Shown: piece by piece, positions 1 to 8,213 of the stretch
How the letters are laid out: the number at the start of each line of letters is the position of its first letter
Position numbering within the stretch: the stretch's first letter is position 1
Assembly: GCA_947449135.1 (NCBI GenBank)
Contig: CANFQO010000007.1
Coordinates: 1-64,000, forward strand
DNA length: 64,000 nucleotides
Reading direction: 5' to 3'
From: Planctomycetaceae bacterium
Lineage (GTDB): Bacteria > Planctomycetota > Planctomycetia > Pirellulales > UBA1268
The notes under the pieces: generated by a model
Told to the model about the DNA's origin: nothing
What the model saw: only the letters and a program-made list of their open reading frames with translations
Databases searched by the model: none
Translations under genes and position numbers: made by a program

Positions 1-668
1 GATTGTCCTCCGAGCGTGATGACATCGCCGCCTATGTTGGCGTTCGACCGCTCGATCGCGTCTTCGACCTGCCGGAGTGTCACGCCATAGCGGCGAAGCT
101 GCCTGGGGTCGATGAGTATCTGATATTGCTTCACGGTGCCACCAAAGCCCGTGACGTCGATCACCCCAGGAACCTGCTTGAGAATTCGGTTCAGCACCCA
201 GTCCTGCACGGCCTTGAGCTGATTGGTGGTGTAGCCCGGTCCTTCGAGCACGTACCGGACGATTTCTCCGGTTGGGCTCCAGGGGGAAAGGCGGGGCGCG
301 ACCCCCGGTGGAAGCGTGACGGTGCCGATACGGTTCAGCACCTCCTGCCGCGCGGCCGGATAGTCGGTGCCGTAGGCGAAACGACACTTGATGTCGTTGA
401 GCCCCGCAATTGATGTGCTGCGGAGATCGACCAACCCGGGCATGCCGTTGAGCGCGGTTTCCAGCGGGATGCCGACCAGCCGTTCCATCTCCTCTGGGCT
501 CGCTCCCGGGCTCTGGGAGATCACTTCGACGAGCGGCGGCGTTGGGTCGGGATAGGCCTCGACATTGAGTTCGGATGCCGAGTGCAGGCCAATGCCGACC
601 AACGCCAAGGCACCCAGAATCACGATGAGCCTATTGTGAAGGCTCCAGGAAACGATTGACTGGATCAA
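1..668 (-). CDS. Heavy-metal efflux RND transporter (CusA/CzcA-type), N-terminal part only
   Basis: The minus strand is open from the left window edge to about 668 and reads as the N-terminus of an inner-membrane RND pump of the heavy-metal family (proton-driven efflux through a tripartite complex). The first membrane segment reads SIVSWSLHNRLIVILGALAL, followed by the family-typical stretches YPDPTPPLVEV, SPEEMERLVGIPLE, GLNDIKCRF and PRLSPWSPTGEI. No ATG is available; a TTG at 668 fits the usual family N-terminus (about two residues before the first amphipathic helix), but a TTG at 704 is also in frame. About 220 of the usual 1,000 or more residues are visible. The metal specificity cannot be read from this part. 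Family assignment is strong; the start codon is uncertain. Confidence 0.85.
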   Translation of the reverse strand, partial: MIQSIVSWSLHNRLIVILGALALVGIGLHSASELNVEAYPDPTPPLVEVISQSPGASPEEMERLVGIPLETALNGMPGLVDLRSTSIAGLNDIKCRFAYGTDYPAARQEVLNRIGTVTLPPGVAPRLSPWSPTGEIVRYVLEGPGYTTNQLKAVQDWVLNRILKQVPGVIDVTGFGGTVKQYQILIDPRQLRRYGVTLRQVEDAIERSNANIGGDVITLGGQ

Positions 669-817
669 GACGGCACCGATGGGTGATCGCGGTGGAACAC
701 CCAAGTATCCCTGCTGGGCATCGCCGAAGGTATGCTGAATAAGGAGTTAGGTCACCGAACTTTACTGAATTGATCGCAAGCATCTGACAGACTGCGGTCG
801 GCGAGTGACGTCCACCG

Positions 818-2305
818 TCACCCCTTGATCACGCCCAGTGGCCGGAGCCGGGCCACCTTCAACGAGAGACCGGCGCGGTGGACGATGTCGACCACGATGT
901 CGACGTCCTTGTAGGCCAGTGGCTGCTCCTCGGCGAGTCCCTCGCGGCTACGGCAGCGGGCGACGACACCACTCCGCAGGAGCTCGTCCTGAATGTTCCG
1001 ACCCCGGGACATCTTCGTGGCGGCCGTGCGGCTCAGGCAGCGGCCGGCGCCGTGGCAGGTAGTACCGAAAGAGCGTTCCATCGACCGAGGACCACCGCGG
1101 AGCACCCAACTCGCCCGCCCCATGTCGCCTGGAATGATCACGGGCTGGCCCATGTCACGATAGCGATCCGGGATGTCGTGATGGCCGGCGGGAAAGGCCC
1201 GCGTCGCCCCCTTACGGTGCACGCAAACGGTCTTTTGGATGTCGTTGACGGTGTGTGTTTCGAGCTTCGCCATGTTGTGGGCGACGTCATAGAGCAATTC
1301 CATGCCGAGAGCGTGCCAGGGCTTGCCGAGCACCCTGGCAAACACTTCGCGGACCTGCCACATCAGCAGTTGCCGATTACAGAAGGCGTAGTTCGCGGCA
1401 GCACGCATGGCGCCAAGATAGTGCCGCCCTTCCGGGCTCTCGACGGGTGCACAGACCAGCTGCCGATCGGGAAGATCCAGGCCGTATTTCGCCGGGGCGT
1501 CGCGAAGGGCCCGCAACGAGTCGTCGCAGACCTGATAGCCCAGGCCGCGGGAGCCTGAGTGGATCAGCACGCAGATCTGTCCGGCATGAAGGCCAAAGGC
1601 CGCGGCGGCTGTGGCGTCTTCCACTCGGTCGACCACCTGCACCTCAATAAAATGATTGCCGGCGCCCACGGTGCCGCACTGGTCGCTGCCGCGGGCCAGT
1701 GCCCGATCGCTCACGAATTCCGGTTGGGCGTCGGGGATGCAGCCCTCGGCCTCCGTCAGGGCGACGTCAGCGGCCGTGGCCATCCCGCGGCGTTCGAGAA
1801 ACGGCACGCCCTCCTGCATGAGCATGCGGAGTTCGGCAGGGGAAAAGACATGTCTGCCCCCCTGCCCCACCCCGACGGGCACGTCCCGCAGCAACTGGTT
1901 GACGAGTTGCACGAGCACCGGCTGGATGTCGGCAAGCGTGAGGTTCGTCCGCATCAGCCGGACGCCGCAGTTGATGTCATAGCCCACACCGCCGGGCGAG
2001 ACGACGCCGCCGCTCGCAGGATCGGTGGCGCAGACGCCGCCGATGCAGAAGCCGTAGCCCCAGTGGATGTCGGGCATGGCAAGACTGGCCGTCTGAATGC
2101 CGGGGAGGAAGGCGACGTTGGCCACCTGCTCCGGTGCCCGGTCGCTCCGCAACTGCGGGATCAGTCGTTCGTCGGCAAAGATCAGACCGTCGACGAGCAT
2201 CCCCGATTTGTAGGACTTGGGGATCCGCCAGGTGCATTCGTCCACCCGCTCCAGTGGGCCTGCGAAGCCACGGTCGGACGAAGTGTCGCGGGTTGCATCG
2301 GCCAT
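818..2305 (-). CDS. rtcB: RNA-splicing ligase RtcB
   Basis: Joins RNA ends carrying 2',3'-cyclic phosphate or 3'-phosphate to 5'-OH, using GTP and Mn2+, through a guanylylated histidine. Visible family motifs in order: MPDIHWGYGFCIGG, SPGGVGYDINCGVR (metal-binding Asp and Cys), VGAGNHFIEV, IHSGSRGLG, VAHNMAKLE, VHRKGATRAFPAG, IPGDMGRASWVL, and near the C-terminus TCHGAGRCLSR, which holds the expected nucleotidylated His. The length, 495 residues, is normal for bacterial RtcB. The ATG is followed by a short variable leader. It lies 72 bp downstream of an archease gene in the same direction, the usual partner that increases RtcB turnover, so a two-gene RNA repair operon is likely. No rtcA or rtcR is seen nearby. 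Confidence 0.97.
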   Translation of the reverse strand: MADATRDTSSDRGFAGPLERVDECTWRIPKSYKSGMLVDGLIFADERLIPQLRSDRAPEQVANVAFLPGIQTASLAMPDIHWGYGFCIGGVCATDPASGGVVSPGGVGYDINCGVRLMRTNLTLADIQPVLVQLVNQLLRDVPVGVGQGGRHVFSPAELRMLMQEGVPFLERRGMATAADVALTEAEGCIPDAQPEFVSDRALARGSDQCGTVGAGNHFIEVQVVDRVEDATAAAAFGLHAGQICVLIHSGSRGLGYQVCDDSLRALRDAPAKYGLDLPDRQLVCAPVESPEGRHYLGAMRAAANYAFCNRQLLMWQVREVFARVLGKPWHALGMELLYDVAHNMAKLETHTVNDIQKTVCVHRKGATRAFPAGHHDIPDRYRDMGQPVIIPGDMGRASWVLRGGPRSMERSFGTTCHGAGRCLSRTAATKMSRGRNIQDELLRSGVVARCRSREGLAEEQPLAYKDVDIVVDIVHRAGLSLKVARLRPLGVIKG

Positions 2306-2377
2306 GTGTGCAGCTTTTTCGGGGAGACTGTCAGACCATCAGACGGCAGCCGTCTAGGGAACAAGCAGACTGCGGGG

Positions 2378-2794
2378 CTATATGTCCACGATCAGCGTGG
2401 CATTCCATCCGGCGGCCGTTTCAACGACGGAGAGTTCGTGCTGGGTAATCGCCTTGATCTCGTGGGCGAGCGAGTGCCGGACCGGGTCATACCGCTCGCC
2501 GTGGGCGGTGGCGTGGAGCCCGGTGGCGTCGATCGTCACATTGAACGAGCGAAACAGCATCCGCCGCAGTTCAAAAGCGGCGTGCAGTTCACTGATCCAG
2601 TCGAGGAGCAGCCAGGTGGGGTCGGTGCCAGAGACGTGAAACCGCTCGTCGCTGTCGGGCTGGATCCGGATCTGAGCGAGGTCGCCGGCGATGATCTCGA
2701 AGAGGCCGCGGGCGGCGTCTGTCATCAGCCCTTCCAGCGTTGGCGAGGTCAGCCGTAGTCCAAGGTCGGCGGTGTGTTCGAAGATCTCGTGCAT
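2378..2794 (-). CDS. Archease
   Basis: Small acidic protein that helps RtcB guanylylation and turnover. The 138-residue product from the ATG at 2794 starts with MHEIFEHTADLGLRL, the classical archease opening with its metal-binding EHTAD, and ends with the equally typical NATLIVDI (the metal-ligand Asp near the C-terminus). An in-frame extension to 2932 exists, but its residues look non-coding and the family length is about 140, so the internal ATG is preferred. It precedes rtcB in the direction of transcription and probably shares its promoter, which would lie in the divergent gap before 2954. Confidence 0.93.
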   Translation of the reverse strand: MHEIFEHTADLGLRLTSPTLEGLMTDAARGLFEIIAGDLAQIRIQPDSDERFHVSGTDPTWLLLDWISELHAAFELRRMLFRSFNVTIDATGLHATAHGERYDPVRHSLAHEIKAITQHELSVVETAAGWNATLIVDI

Positions 2795-2953
2795 GGGGGC
2801 TGGCCGGGTGCGGGTGCCGAGCGCCAATTTCCAAGGGAGGACGCCGCGAATCATACGAGTCGGCTTCGGTTCGTGTCCGGCAGCGTCAAACCCCCCCGGG
2901 ATTGCTATACTTCCCCCGGACACGTTTTTCACCGCACCCCCGGGGAGCTCGTG

Positions 2954-3472
2954 ATGCGAAGCGAACTGCGATTGCGATCAAGACTCGTGCTTTGTGCCTG
3001 CATGCTGGCGGGACTCACGGTGGGCCAGACGGTCGCCGCGGAGCCCACACCGCCTCGGGCGGGCATCACGCAGCCCCGCTCCGGCACGACGAACACATTC
3101 GGCTCCGGCACCATCACACATCGGTCCGACGGCACCAGCAGCCAGACGAGGCCTTTTGGCTCTGGTTCAATCACGACCGAGCGGGGACGGGATGGGAAAA
3201 CGGTGACTGGCCACACCCAGAAGTTCGGTTCCGGCACGGTCACCCGCTGGTCGGACGGCACGACGAGCGAAACAAGGCCGTTCGGTTCCGGCACGATCAC
3301 GACGGAGCGCGGCCGCAATGGCCAGACGGTGACCGGCCACACGCAGAAGTTCGGGAGTGGCACGATCACGACCAGGTCGGATGGCTCGAGCAGCCGGAAC
3401 CAGCCGTTCGGGAGCGGCACGCTCCAGCGGGATCAACCGGGAAGAAGCCAGAGCAGCGGCGCCAAGAAATAG
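2954..3472 (+). CDS. Secreted protein made of alternating FGSG repeats
   Basis: Not recognised as a known family. From the ATG at 2954 the product is 172 residues with a cleavable signal peptide (about residues 1-30: basic start, hydrophobic LVLCACMLAGLTVG, then VAAEP). The mature part consists almost only of two alternating modules that each begin with FGSG: a 19-residue form (FGSGTITHRSDGTSSQTRP) and a 23-residue form (FGSGSITTERGRDG, then KTVTGHTQK). Five full modules and a partial sixth are present. The pattern is rich in Gly, Ser, Thr and charged residues, with no Cys, and suggests an extended or beta-structured extracellular protein. The longer reading frame starting at 2774 overlaps archease on the opposite strand and is rejected as the start. 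Expression is likely from the divergent region shared with archease. Confidence 0.7.
   Translation: MRSELRLRSRLVLCACMLAGLTVGQTVAAEPTPPRAGITQPRSGTTNTFGSGTITHRSDGTSSQTRPFGSGSITTERGRDGKTVTGHTQKFGSGTVTRWSDGTTSETRPFGSGTITTERGRNGQTVTGHTQKFGSGTITTRSDGSSSRNQPFGSGTLQRDQPGRSQSSGAKK
3098..3418 (+). repeat. Tandem 126-bp (42-residue) repeat inside the FGSG protein gene
   Basis: Six FGSG starts fall at intervals of 19, 23, 19, 23 and 19 codons, giving a higher-order unit of 42 codons (126 bp). The repeat copies differ at synonymous and conservative positions (for instance TTERGRDGKTV versus TTERGRNGQTV), so the array is not a fresh duplication. Confidence 0.85.
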
Positions 3473-3548
3473 CGTCGCTAGGCGCTGATTCCGCCGGGAA
3501 ATGACTCCCAAATCCGGCTTGCCTGCCTCCTGCCTGCGTGAGACTCTT

Positions 3549-3576
3549 CGTGCCCCGAGAAAATCGTCTCGGCACG
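3549..3576 (+). terminator. Hairpin after the FGSG gene
   Basis: An inverted repeat with outer arms CGTGCC and GGCACG (six pairs), then four inner pairs (GAGA with TCTC) after a 2-nt bulge, and a 6-nt loop. It lies between the FGSG gene and the next plus-strand gene. There is no T-run, so it is only a candidate terminator or mRNA-stabilising structure. Confidence 0.4.
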
Positions 3577-3598
3577 ATCAGGGCCGCCGCGAGCGTAC

Positions 3599-4573
3599 AT
3601 GATGCCGAAGCATCCGACGAACACCGGGGCGCGGACCAAGGAATCGCGAAACCCGCAGCCACCTCATAGCGGCACACTGCTGCATGCCGCGTCGCGTCGA
3701 CTGCTGACGGGCCTCGTCGTCTGCCTGGCAATTGGCACGGAAGCGGCGTGCGGTGCCGAAACCGTGGATGCCGCCCTCCAGTCACCGCGGCCATGGACTC
3801 GGTTCCTCGCCGAGGCCTTTCCGGAGGACCTCGACACCAGCCGGTCGCTCGAGCCGCCCAACGTCCGTGAACCCGGCCCCGACACGGCCAACTATCCCAA
3901 CAGCCCCTACACGCTCCCACGCGGCGGCATCTATCTCGAATGGAGCCCCGTCTTTTTCAACGGGGCCATCAGCACCGTCCAGCCGCAGTCCTACAACGCC
4001 GAGTTTCTCCTTCGGCTGGGGCTCACCGACCAGTTCGAGTTTCGCCTCTACTCCAGCGGCTTCGTCTGGCAGGCCGCGGGCCTCGGCATGGGGGAGACGA
4101 CGGGATTTGCGCCGCTGGTCTTCGATGCGAAGATCAATCTCTGGGAGGAGAACGAGGAGTATTTCATTCCGGCGGCGGGCATCGAGACCTTCGTGCAGAC
4201 CCCGTGGGGCTCGCCCGCCTTCAGCAGCAGCACACTACCCGGCATCTCGATGCTCTTCCGCAGCACGCTCTTCTGGGGACTCGTCGCCGAATACAACGTC
4301 GGTGTCGCGGATGACTCGACGCAAGACGGCTTCACACCAATCGACGTTGAGCAGTGGGCGATCACGAAGGAAATCACCGACGATTTCCAGGTCTTCGTGC
4401 ACGGCTTTCAGAACCAGTCGGCCCTGCCGCGTCTGGTGGCCCAAACGGTCGTCGGAGGCGGATTCGTCTGGTTCCCGAGTGACCGACTCTCTGTGTTTGG
4501 CAACTGGGGGGCCGGCACCGACAAGAGCGGGCCCGCGACCACGTTCCAAGTGGGGCTCGCCAACGCGTTCTGA
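3599..4573 (+). CDS. Outer-membrane beta-barrel protein, phenol-degradation MetA/transporter-like
   Basis: A 324-residue exported protein. A basic N-terminus and a hydrophobic segment (LLTGLVVCLAIGTEAACG) act as signal peptide. The mature part resembles the family annotated as putative MetA-pathway of phenol degradation: many alternating hydrophobic and polar strands such as QFEFRLYSSGF, LFWGLVAEYNVGV and DDFQVFVHGFQN, a conserved GGGFVWFPSDRLSVFGNWG near the end, and a terminal strand TTFQVGLANAF that closes on aromatic F as in outer-membrane barrels. The transported substrate is unknown. The gene stands alone between an FGSG-repeat gene and convergent minus-strand genes. The barrel assignment is good; the family name is by resemblance only. 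Confidence 0.65.
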   Translation: MMPKHPTNTGARTKESRNPQPPHSGTLLHAASRRLLTGLVVCLAIGTEAACGAETVDAALQSPRPWTRFLAEAFPEDLDTSRSLEPPNVREPGPDTANYPNSPYTLPRGGIYLEWSPVFFNGAISTVQPQSYNAEFLLRLGLTDQFEFRLYSSGFVWQAAGLGMGETTGFAPLVFDAKINLWEENEEYFIPAAGIETFVQTPWGSPAFSSSTLPGISMLFRSTLFWGLVAEYNVGVADDSTQDGFTPIDVEQWAITKEITDDFQVFVHGFQNQSALPRLVAQTVVGGGFVWFPSDRLSVFGNWGAGTDKSGPATTFQVGLANAF

Positions 4574-4657
4574 CCGGCGTGAGGCTGAGCGGGCCTCGTG
4601 GCCGGGGTTTCGCCTCTCTAGACAATTGTTCCGCGCGGCGTTCCAGTCGCTCGTCCG

Positions 4658-5485
4658 TCAGAACCGGGACGTCGTTCCGCCAGGCTGACGAGCGATGGAT
4701 TCGTTGGCGGTCACCTCCTCAGCAAGCACGACCAAATCGGCCGGTTTGACGCGGAACTGACCGATGTAGGGCCGGGTGTAGGCAAGCAGGATCACGAAGC
4801 AGCAGGAGATTCCGACTGCGACCATGCCCAAAGCGATGCGACGAGCCCGGTAGGATTCGGTATGGATGAGTCCGACACCCAGAAGCGTCAGGATCGCCAG
4901 CACACCGACAATCGTCCACCTGGCCGGGGGCGGCCGCGTGGCAGCGATGCGGAGTCGTGTGTCGCGGGCCTCAGAGGCCTGGTGGAACAGGTCGCTGAGT
5001 TCTCCGCGGAGCGGACTCTCCGGCAGCGATCTGATCGCCGTGCGCAGCGTGCGGATCGGCTGGGCGGCTAACCGCGGCGATCGCAGACGGGCCATCTGCG
5101 GCCACTCGTCGTACGCGAGATAGTGGATGGCCCCTTGCACCGCCGGACCGATCACCGCCTGCGTGCTCTCGTCGCTGCCGTCGAGGCTCAACAGCATCTC
5201 ACGATACGCGGCCGACTCGGCCCGAGACGCGTCCTCGGCACGGCTGTGCTGGTCCCAGACCGGAATGGCGATGAACGAGATCAGCAGGCCAAACGCCAAA
5301 CCAATCTGGGCCGGCACTTCTGCCTCCAAATGGCCAAGCTTCTGCCCGTCACGTCCCGTGATCCAGGGCACGAGCACCTTGTGGACGAAGACGGCAAACA
5401 GCGACCAGAACGACAGAACGAATGCGATCAGCAGCGGCATCGGCAGGGCGAGAATGTGTTCAAAGACCGGCGGCACTTCGTTCAT
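4658..5485 (-). CDS. DUF4239 (bestrophin-like) membrane protein
   Basis: 275 residues, integral membrane. Two N-terminal hydrophobic segments (PLLIAFVLSFWSLFAVFVHKV; IGLAFGLLISFIAIPVWDQ) flank a short polar loop. A long soluble helical middle follows (about residues 80-190), which contains the repeated Glu/Arg/Ala helices usual in DUF4239. Two C-terminal membrane segments (TIVGVLAILTLLGVGLIH; ALGMVAVGISCCFVILLAY) end in RPYIGQFRVKP, a pattern typical of this family. DUF4239 proteins are called bestrophin-like, but their role is not established. It is followed in the same direction, 48 bp upstream, by a secreted hypothetical protein, so the two may be co-transcribed. Confidence 0.75.
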   Translation of the reverse strand: MNEVPPVFEHILALPMPLLIAFVLSFWSLFAVFVHKVLVPWITGRDGQKLGHLEAEVPAQIGLAFGLLISFIAIPVWDQHSRAEDASRAESAAYREMLLSLDGSDESTQAVIGPAVQGAIHYLAYDEWPQMARLRSPRLAAQPIRTLRTAIRSLPESPLRGELSDLFHQASEARDTRLRIAATRPPPARWTIVGVLAILTLLGVGLIHTESYRARRIALGMVAVGISCCFVILLAYTRPYIGQFRVKPADLVVLAEEVTANESIARQPGGTTSRF

Positions 5486-5533
5486 GACTGGGTTGCTCCC
5501 GAGGGAATCGACCGAAACATCAAATTCGACGCC

Positions 5534-6082
5534 CTACTTCTTTGCTGCATCCTCCAGGGCCGCTTTCGACTCGCCCTCCGTAGACACCTTTGAATCGTTC
5601 TCGGGCGTTCCCTTCGGCTCGTCTTCTGACGCTGCCGTCGCCTCGCCCTCCGAAGATGCGTCGGAGGCTTTCAATTCGCCTTCCGGCAGCACGTGGCCGA
5701 AAACAGACCAGACCACACCGTCACCGAGCACGGACAGGCTCATGCGTCCCTCCGCGTTGATGACCAGATTCAAGCTACGGCCGTGCTCAATCCCGGAAAA
5801 CACCCGTAGGCCTTCAGACTCGTGGACCATTTCGATCTTCGTAACCTCGCCACGACGCGACGCCGGTGCCAGCAGCGTCAATTCCTTTTTGGCGGAGTCC
5901 ACGCGAAAAAACGTGGGGCGTTCCCGGTCGCCCAGATCGGGCGGGCCCACCGTGCCGTCTTCATCCACGGCGACAGCCGAAGACACCGCACAAAGCCACG
6001 ACTGCTCAGCCCGTGCGCCACCAGACAACGCCAGATTGGCTACCAGAGTCAACAGCACGATCCTGATCGTTTGATTCATCAT
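5534..6082 (-). CDS. Secreted hypothetical protein with acidic repetitive tail
   Basis: 182 residues; function not recognised. A standard signal peptide (TIRIVLLTLVANLALSGGARA) ends before EQSWLC. Residues 25-130 form a globular-looking domain with beta-strand character. The last 45 residues form a low-complexity acidic tail in which the pattern E-G-E/D-S/P-K recurs (for example ASSEGEATAASEDEPKG and STEGESKAALEDAAKK). It sits just upstream of the DUF4239 gene in the same orientation. The ATG at 6082 is immediately followed by a second ATG, and either could serve as the start. Confidence 0.6.
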   Translation of the reverse strand: MMNQTIRIVLLTLVANLALSGGARAEQSWLCAVSSAVAVDEDGTVGPPDLGDRERPTFFRVDSAKKELTLLAPASRRGEVTKIEMVHESEGLRVFSGIEHGRSLNLVINAEGRMSLSVLGDGVVWSVFGHVLPEGELKASDASSEGEATAASEDEPKGTPENDSKVSTEGESKAALEDAAKK

Positions 6083-6164
6083 TCATCCACTCCCTTGAAT
6101 ACGGATTACGTTCATGAGCACGAAAATGTGGCTACCACACTGAAGACAGATCGCTTGCTCGGCC

Positions 6165-6707
6165 TTACCTCACCGAGTAACCCATCCCCTCCATGGCCGC
6201 CACGAAGTTCCTGTCCCAGAGCGAGAACTGCTGCTGGTAGGCTGCCACCGCGGCATTGGCCGAGCCCCCTGCCTCCTTCACGGCCCGCCGCGACCGCATG
6301 CCGCCGGTCATCCCACCGGCCGTGGCACCGATAGCTGCGCCCTTGCCTGCGTCACCAGCAATCGCGCCGATGGCAACGCCCATGATGGCGCCGCCCGCTC
6401 CACCTTTCACGGCACCACCCATGGCGGCACCGGATGACGCAGCAGCGGAGTGGCTCTGTTGATCCAACTGCGCTTTGGCCTGATAGGGATCCCAGCTGGT
6501 TTGCCGGCTGGCCCAGTCGTAGGCAGCGGCTTGGTCCGCGGTCTGTTGTTCGGGACTCTGCCCCTTCGCCGGGAAGATCGCGTGGTTTCCCGGATTAGTG
6601 CTGAGCGTGGGCGGGCCTGCATGCGCCAGGGTCCCAACCACCACGACCGATACGATGGTGATCACAGACGGAAACCGACCGGTCCTTCGCTGGAATCTCT
6701 TGATCAT
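6165..6707 (-). CDS. Secreted glycine-zipper protein
   Basis: About 180 residues. The N-terminal signal sequence (SVITIVSVVVVGTLAHA) is followed by a Gln/Ala-rich stretch and then a glycine-zipper block of about 55 residues (GAAMGGAVKGGAGGAIMG, GAIAGDAGKGAAIGATAGG), the kind that inserts into or packs against membranes in YMGG-like envelope proteins. The C-terminal part ends with LWDRNFVAAMEGMGYSVR, a motif found after the zipper in related bacterial proteins, where the region is predicted to bind. Its exact function is unknown. The start is taken at the ATG at 6707; an in-frame GTG is directly upstream. Confidence 0.7.
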   Translation of the reverse strand: MIKRFQRRTGRFPSVITIVSVVVVGTLAHAGPPTLSTNPGNHAIFPAKGQSPEQQTADQAAAYDWASRQTSWDPYQAKAQLDQQSHSAAASSGAAMGGAVKGGAGGAIMGVAIGAIAGDAGKGAAIGATAGGMTGGMRSRRAVKEAGGSANAAVAAYQQQFSLWDRNFVAAMEGMGYSVR

Positions 6708-6849
6708 CACGATATCTCCTGTATGAACCCGCTGATGAGGGCGGGAGGAAATACGCTATTTTGCCTCCGGTGGAAACACGACTTTTCGTCGTCGAGGGCA
6801 GCACTGCGGCCTGCAGCACGGCAAGATTCGACGAACGGGGCCCGGTTCT

Positions 6850-8202
6850 CTAGATCAATTCCCTGATCGGCTCATACGTTTCCGCAAGAAACTGTGGCCG
6901 ACCATTCAGATCGGGGATCGTGGTGCTGGCGACATCGATGCCCAGGTTGTGATAGAGCGTCGCAAAGACATCGGAATAGCGGATCGGCCGCAGGATGACT
7001 TCCTCACCCAGACGATTGGTTTCGCCGATCACCTGGCCGGTCCGCATGCCGCCGCCGGCCAGCATCGCGAAATTGACGCGGGGCCAGTGATCGCGACCGG
7101 CATCTTTGTTGATCTTTGGCGAGCGGCTGAATTCGCCCCACACGATCACCGAAACGTCGCGATCCAGTCCAAGTTCGTGGAGATCCGAGACCAGGGCTGC
7201 CAACCCCTGATCGAGCAGCGGAATCACTTTCCGCCCATGCACGAAGTTGTTTCCGTGCCAGTCGAAGTCGGCGAAGGCAACCGTGACGCACCGTGCACCG
7301 GCCTCGACCAGTCGGCGGGCCGTCAAAAACTTCGACATGAGAGCCTGGTACCCCTTGGAAGAATACGGCAGGACATTCGGATCGTCCTGGCCGTAGCGCT
7401 CACGCACACGCGGCTCTTCACGCGACAGATCGAGCGCCTCGACGAGCCGGCTGGAACTCAGAATGCCGAGGGACCGTTGCACAAACACGTCGTCGGTCGC
7501 AACCGCCTGTTGATCCACCTTGCGTCTGAATCGATCAAGGCTTGCCAGCAAGGCTCCGCGATCCGCCAGGCGACCTGGCTCGACCCCCTTCAGCACCATA
7601 TCGTTCAACGCGTCGCCGGACGGCTTGAACGGCGAGTGTGCTGTGCCAAGGAAACCGGCCCCCGGCAGATTGTACGGCAGGTGCTCCATCTTCATCGACA
7701 GGTCGACCGCGGGCGGCACGGCTGGATCCACCGGTCCATGCAGACGAGACAGAATCGAGCCGATTTCTGGCCAGCCCCCCAAAGGCTGCTGGCGAGATAC
7801 GTGTCCTGTGGCGCATTGAAACGAGGCGTGCTGATCTTCCGCTCCGACCAGTGAACGAATGATGGCAAACTTGTCCATCATCGCTGCCGTGCGGGGCATC
7901 AACTCAGAGACCTGGATTCCCGGAATGTTGGTGGAGATCGGCTGAAACTCGCCGCGTATTTCTGAGGGCGCATCTGGCTTGGGGTCCACCATATCCAGAT
8001 GGGGCGGACCTCCGGTCAGATAAATCATGATCACCGACTTGTGGGATCCCCGGATGCCCACCCGATCTTCTGCCCGTAGCAGTTGAGGCAGCGAGAGGCC
8101 CCCACACGCCACACCACCAAGCCCCAGCCCTCCGATCGTCAGAAAATGACGCCGCGGCACCCGGTCGCACAGCCGCATCTGTTTCCCGAACATGGTGAGC
8201 AT
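6850..8202 (-). CDS. DUF1501 family Tat-exported protein
   Basis: 450 residues from the ATG at 8202. Twin arginines in VPRRHFLTIGGLGLGG form a Tat signal. The sequence follows the DUF1501 pattern of planctomycetes: KSVIMIYLTGGPPHLDMVDPK, SELMPRTAAMMDKFAIIRS, then FADFDWHGNNF, VIVWGEFSRSPKIN and AGRDHWPRVNFAMLAGGG, which contain the His and Asp residues of an alkaline-phosphatase/sulfatase-like fold. DUF1501 proteins normally pair with DUF1549/DUF1553 cytochrome-like (PSCyt) genes; no such partner is adjacent here. It begins 11 bp after the preceding membrane-protein gene, so the two are probably one transcript. An in-frame extension to 8343 would run into that gene and is not used. Confidence 0.9.
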   Translation of the reverse strand: MLTMFGKQMRLCDRVPRRHFLTIGGLGLGGVACGGLSLPQLLRAEDRVGIRGSHKSVIMIYLTGGPPHLDMVDPKPDAPSEIRGEFQPISTNIPGIQVSELMPRTAAMMDKFAIIRSLVGAEDQHASFQCATGHVSRQQPLGGWPEIGSILSRLHGPVDPAVPPAVDLSMKMEHLPYNLPGAGFLGTAHSPFKPSGDALNDMVLKGVEPGRLADRGALLASLDRFRRKVDQQAVATDDVFVQRSLGILSSSRLVEALDLSREEPRVRERYGQDDPNVLPYSSKGYQALMSKFLTARRLVEAGARCVTVAFADFDWHGNNFVHGRKVIPLLDQGLAALVSDLHELGLDRDVSVIVWGEFSRSPKINKDAGRDHWPRVNFAMLAGGGMRTGQVIGETNRLGEEVILRPIRYSDVFATLYHNLGIDVASTTIPDLNGRPQFLAETYEPIRELI

Positions 8203-8213
8203 GCTTGGTTCAC

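Noticed and set aside
2774-2953. N-terminal extension of the FGSG protein to 2774
   Set aside because: It overlaps the archease coding region on the opposite strand, and its composition is not protein-like. The ATG at 2954 directly gives a signal peptide.
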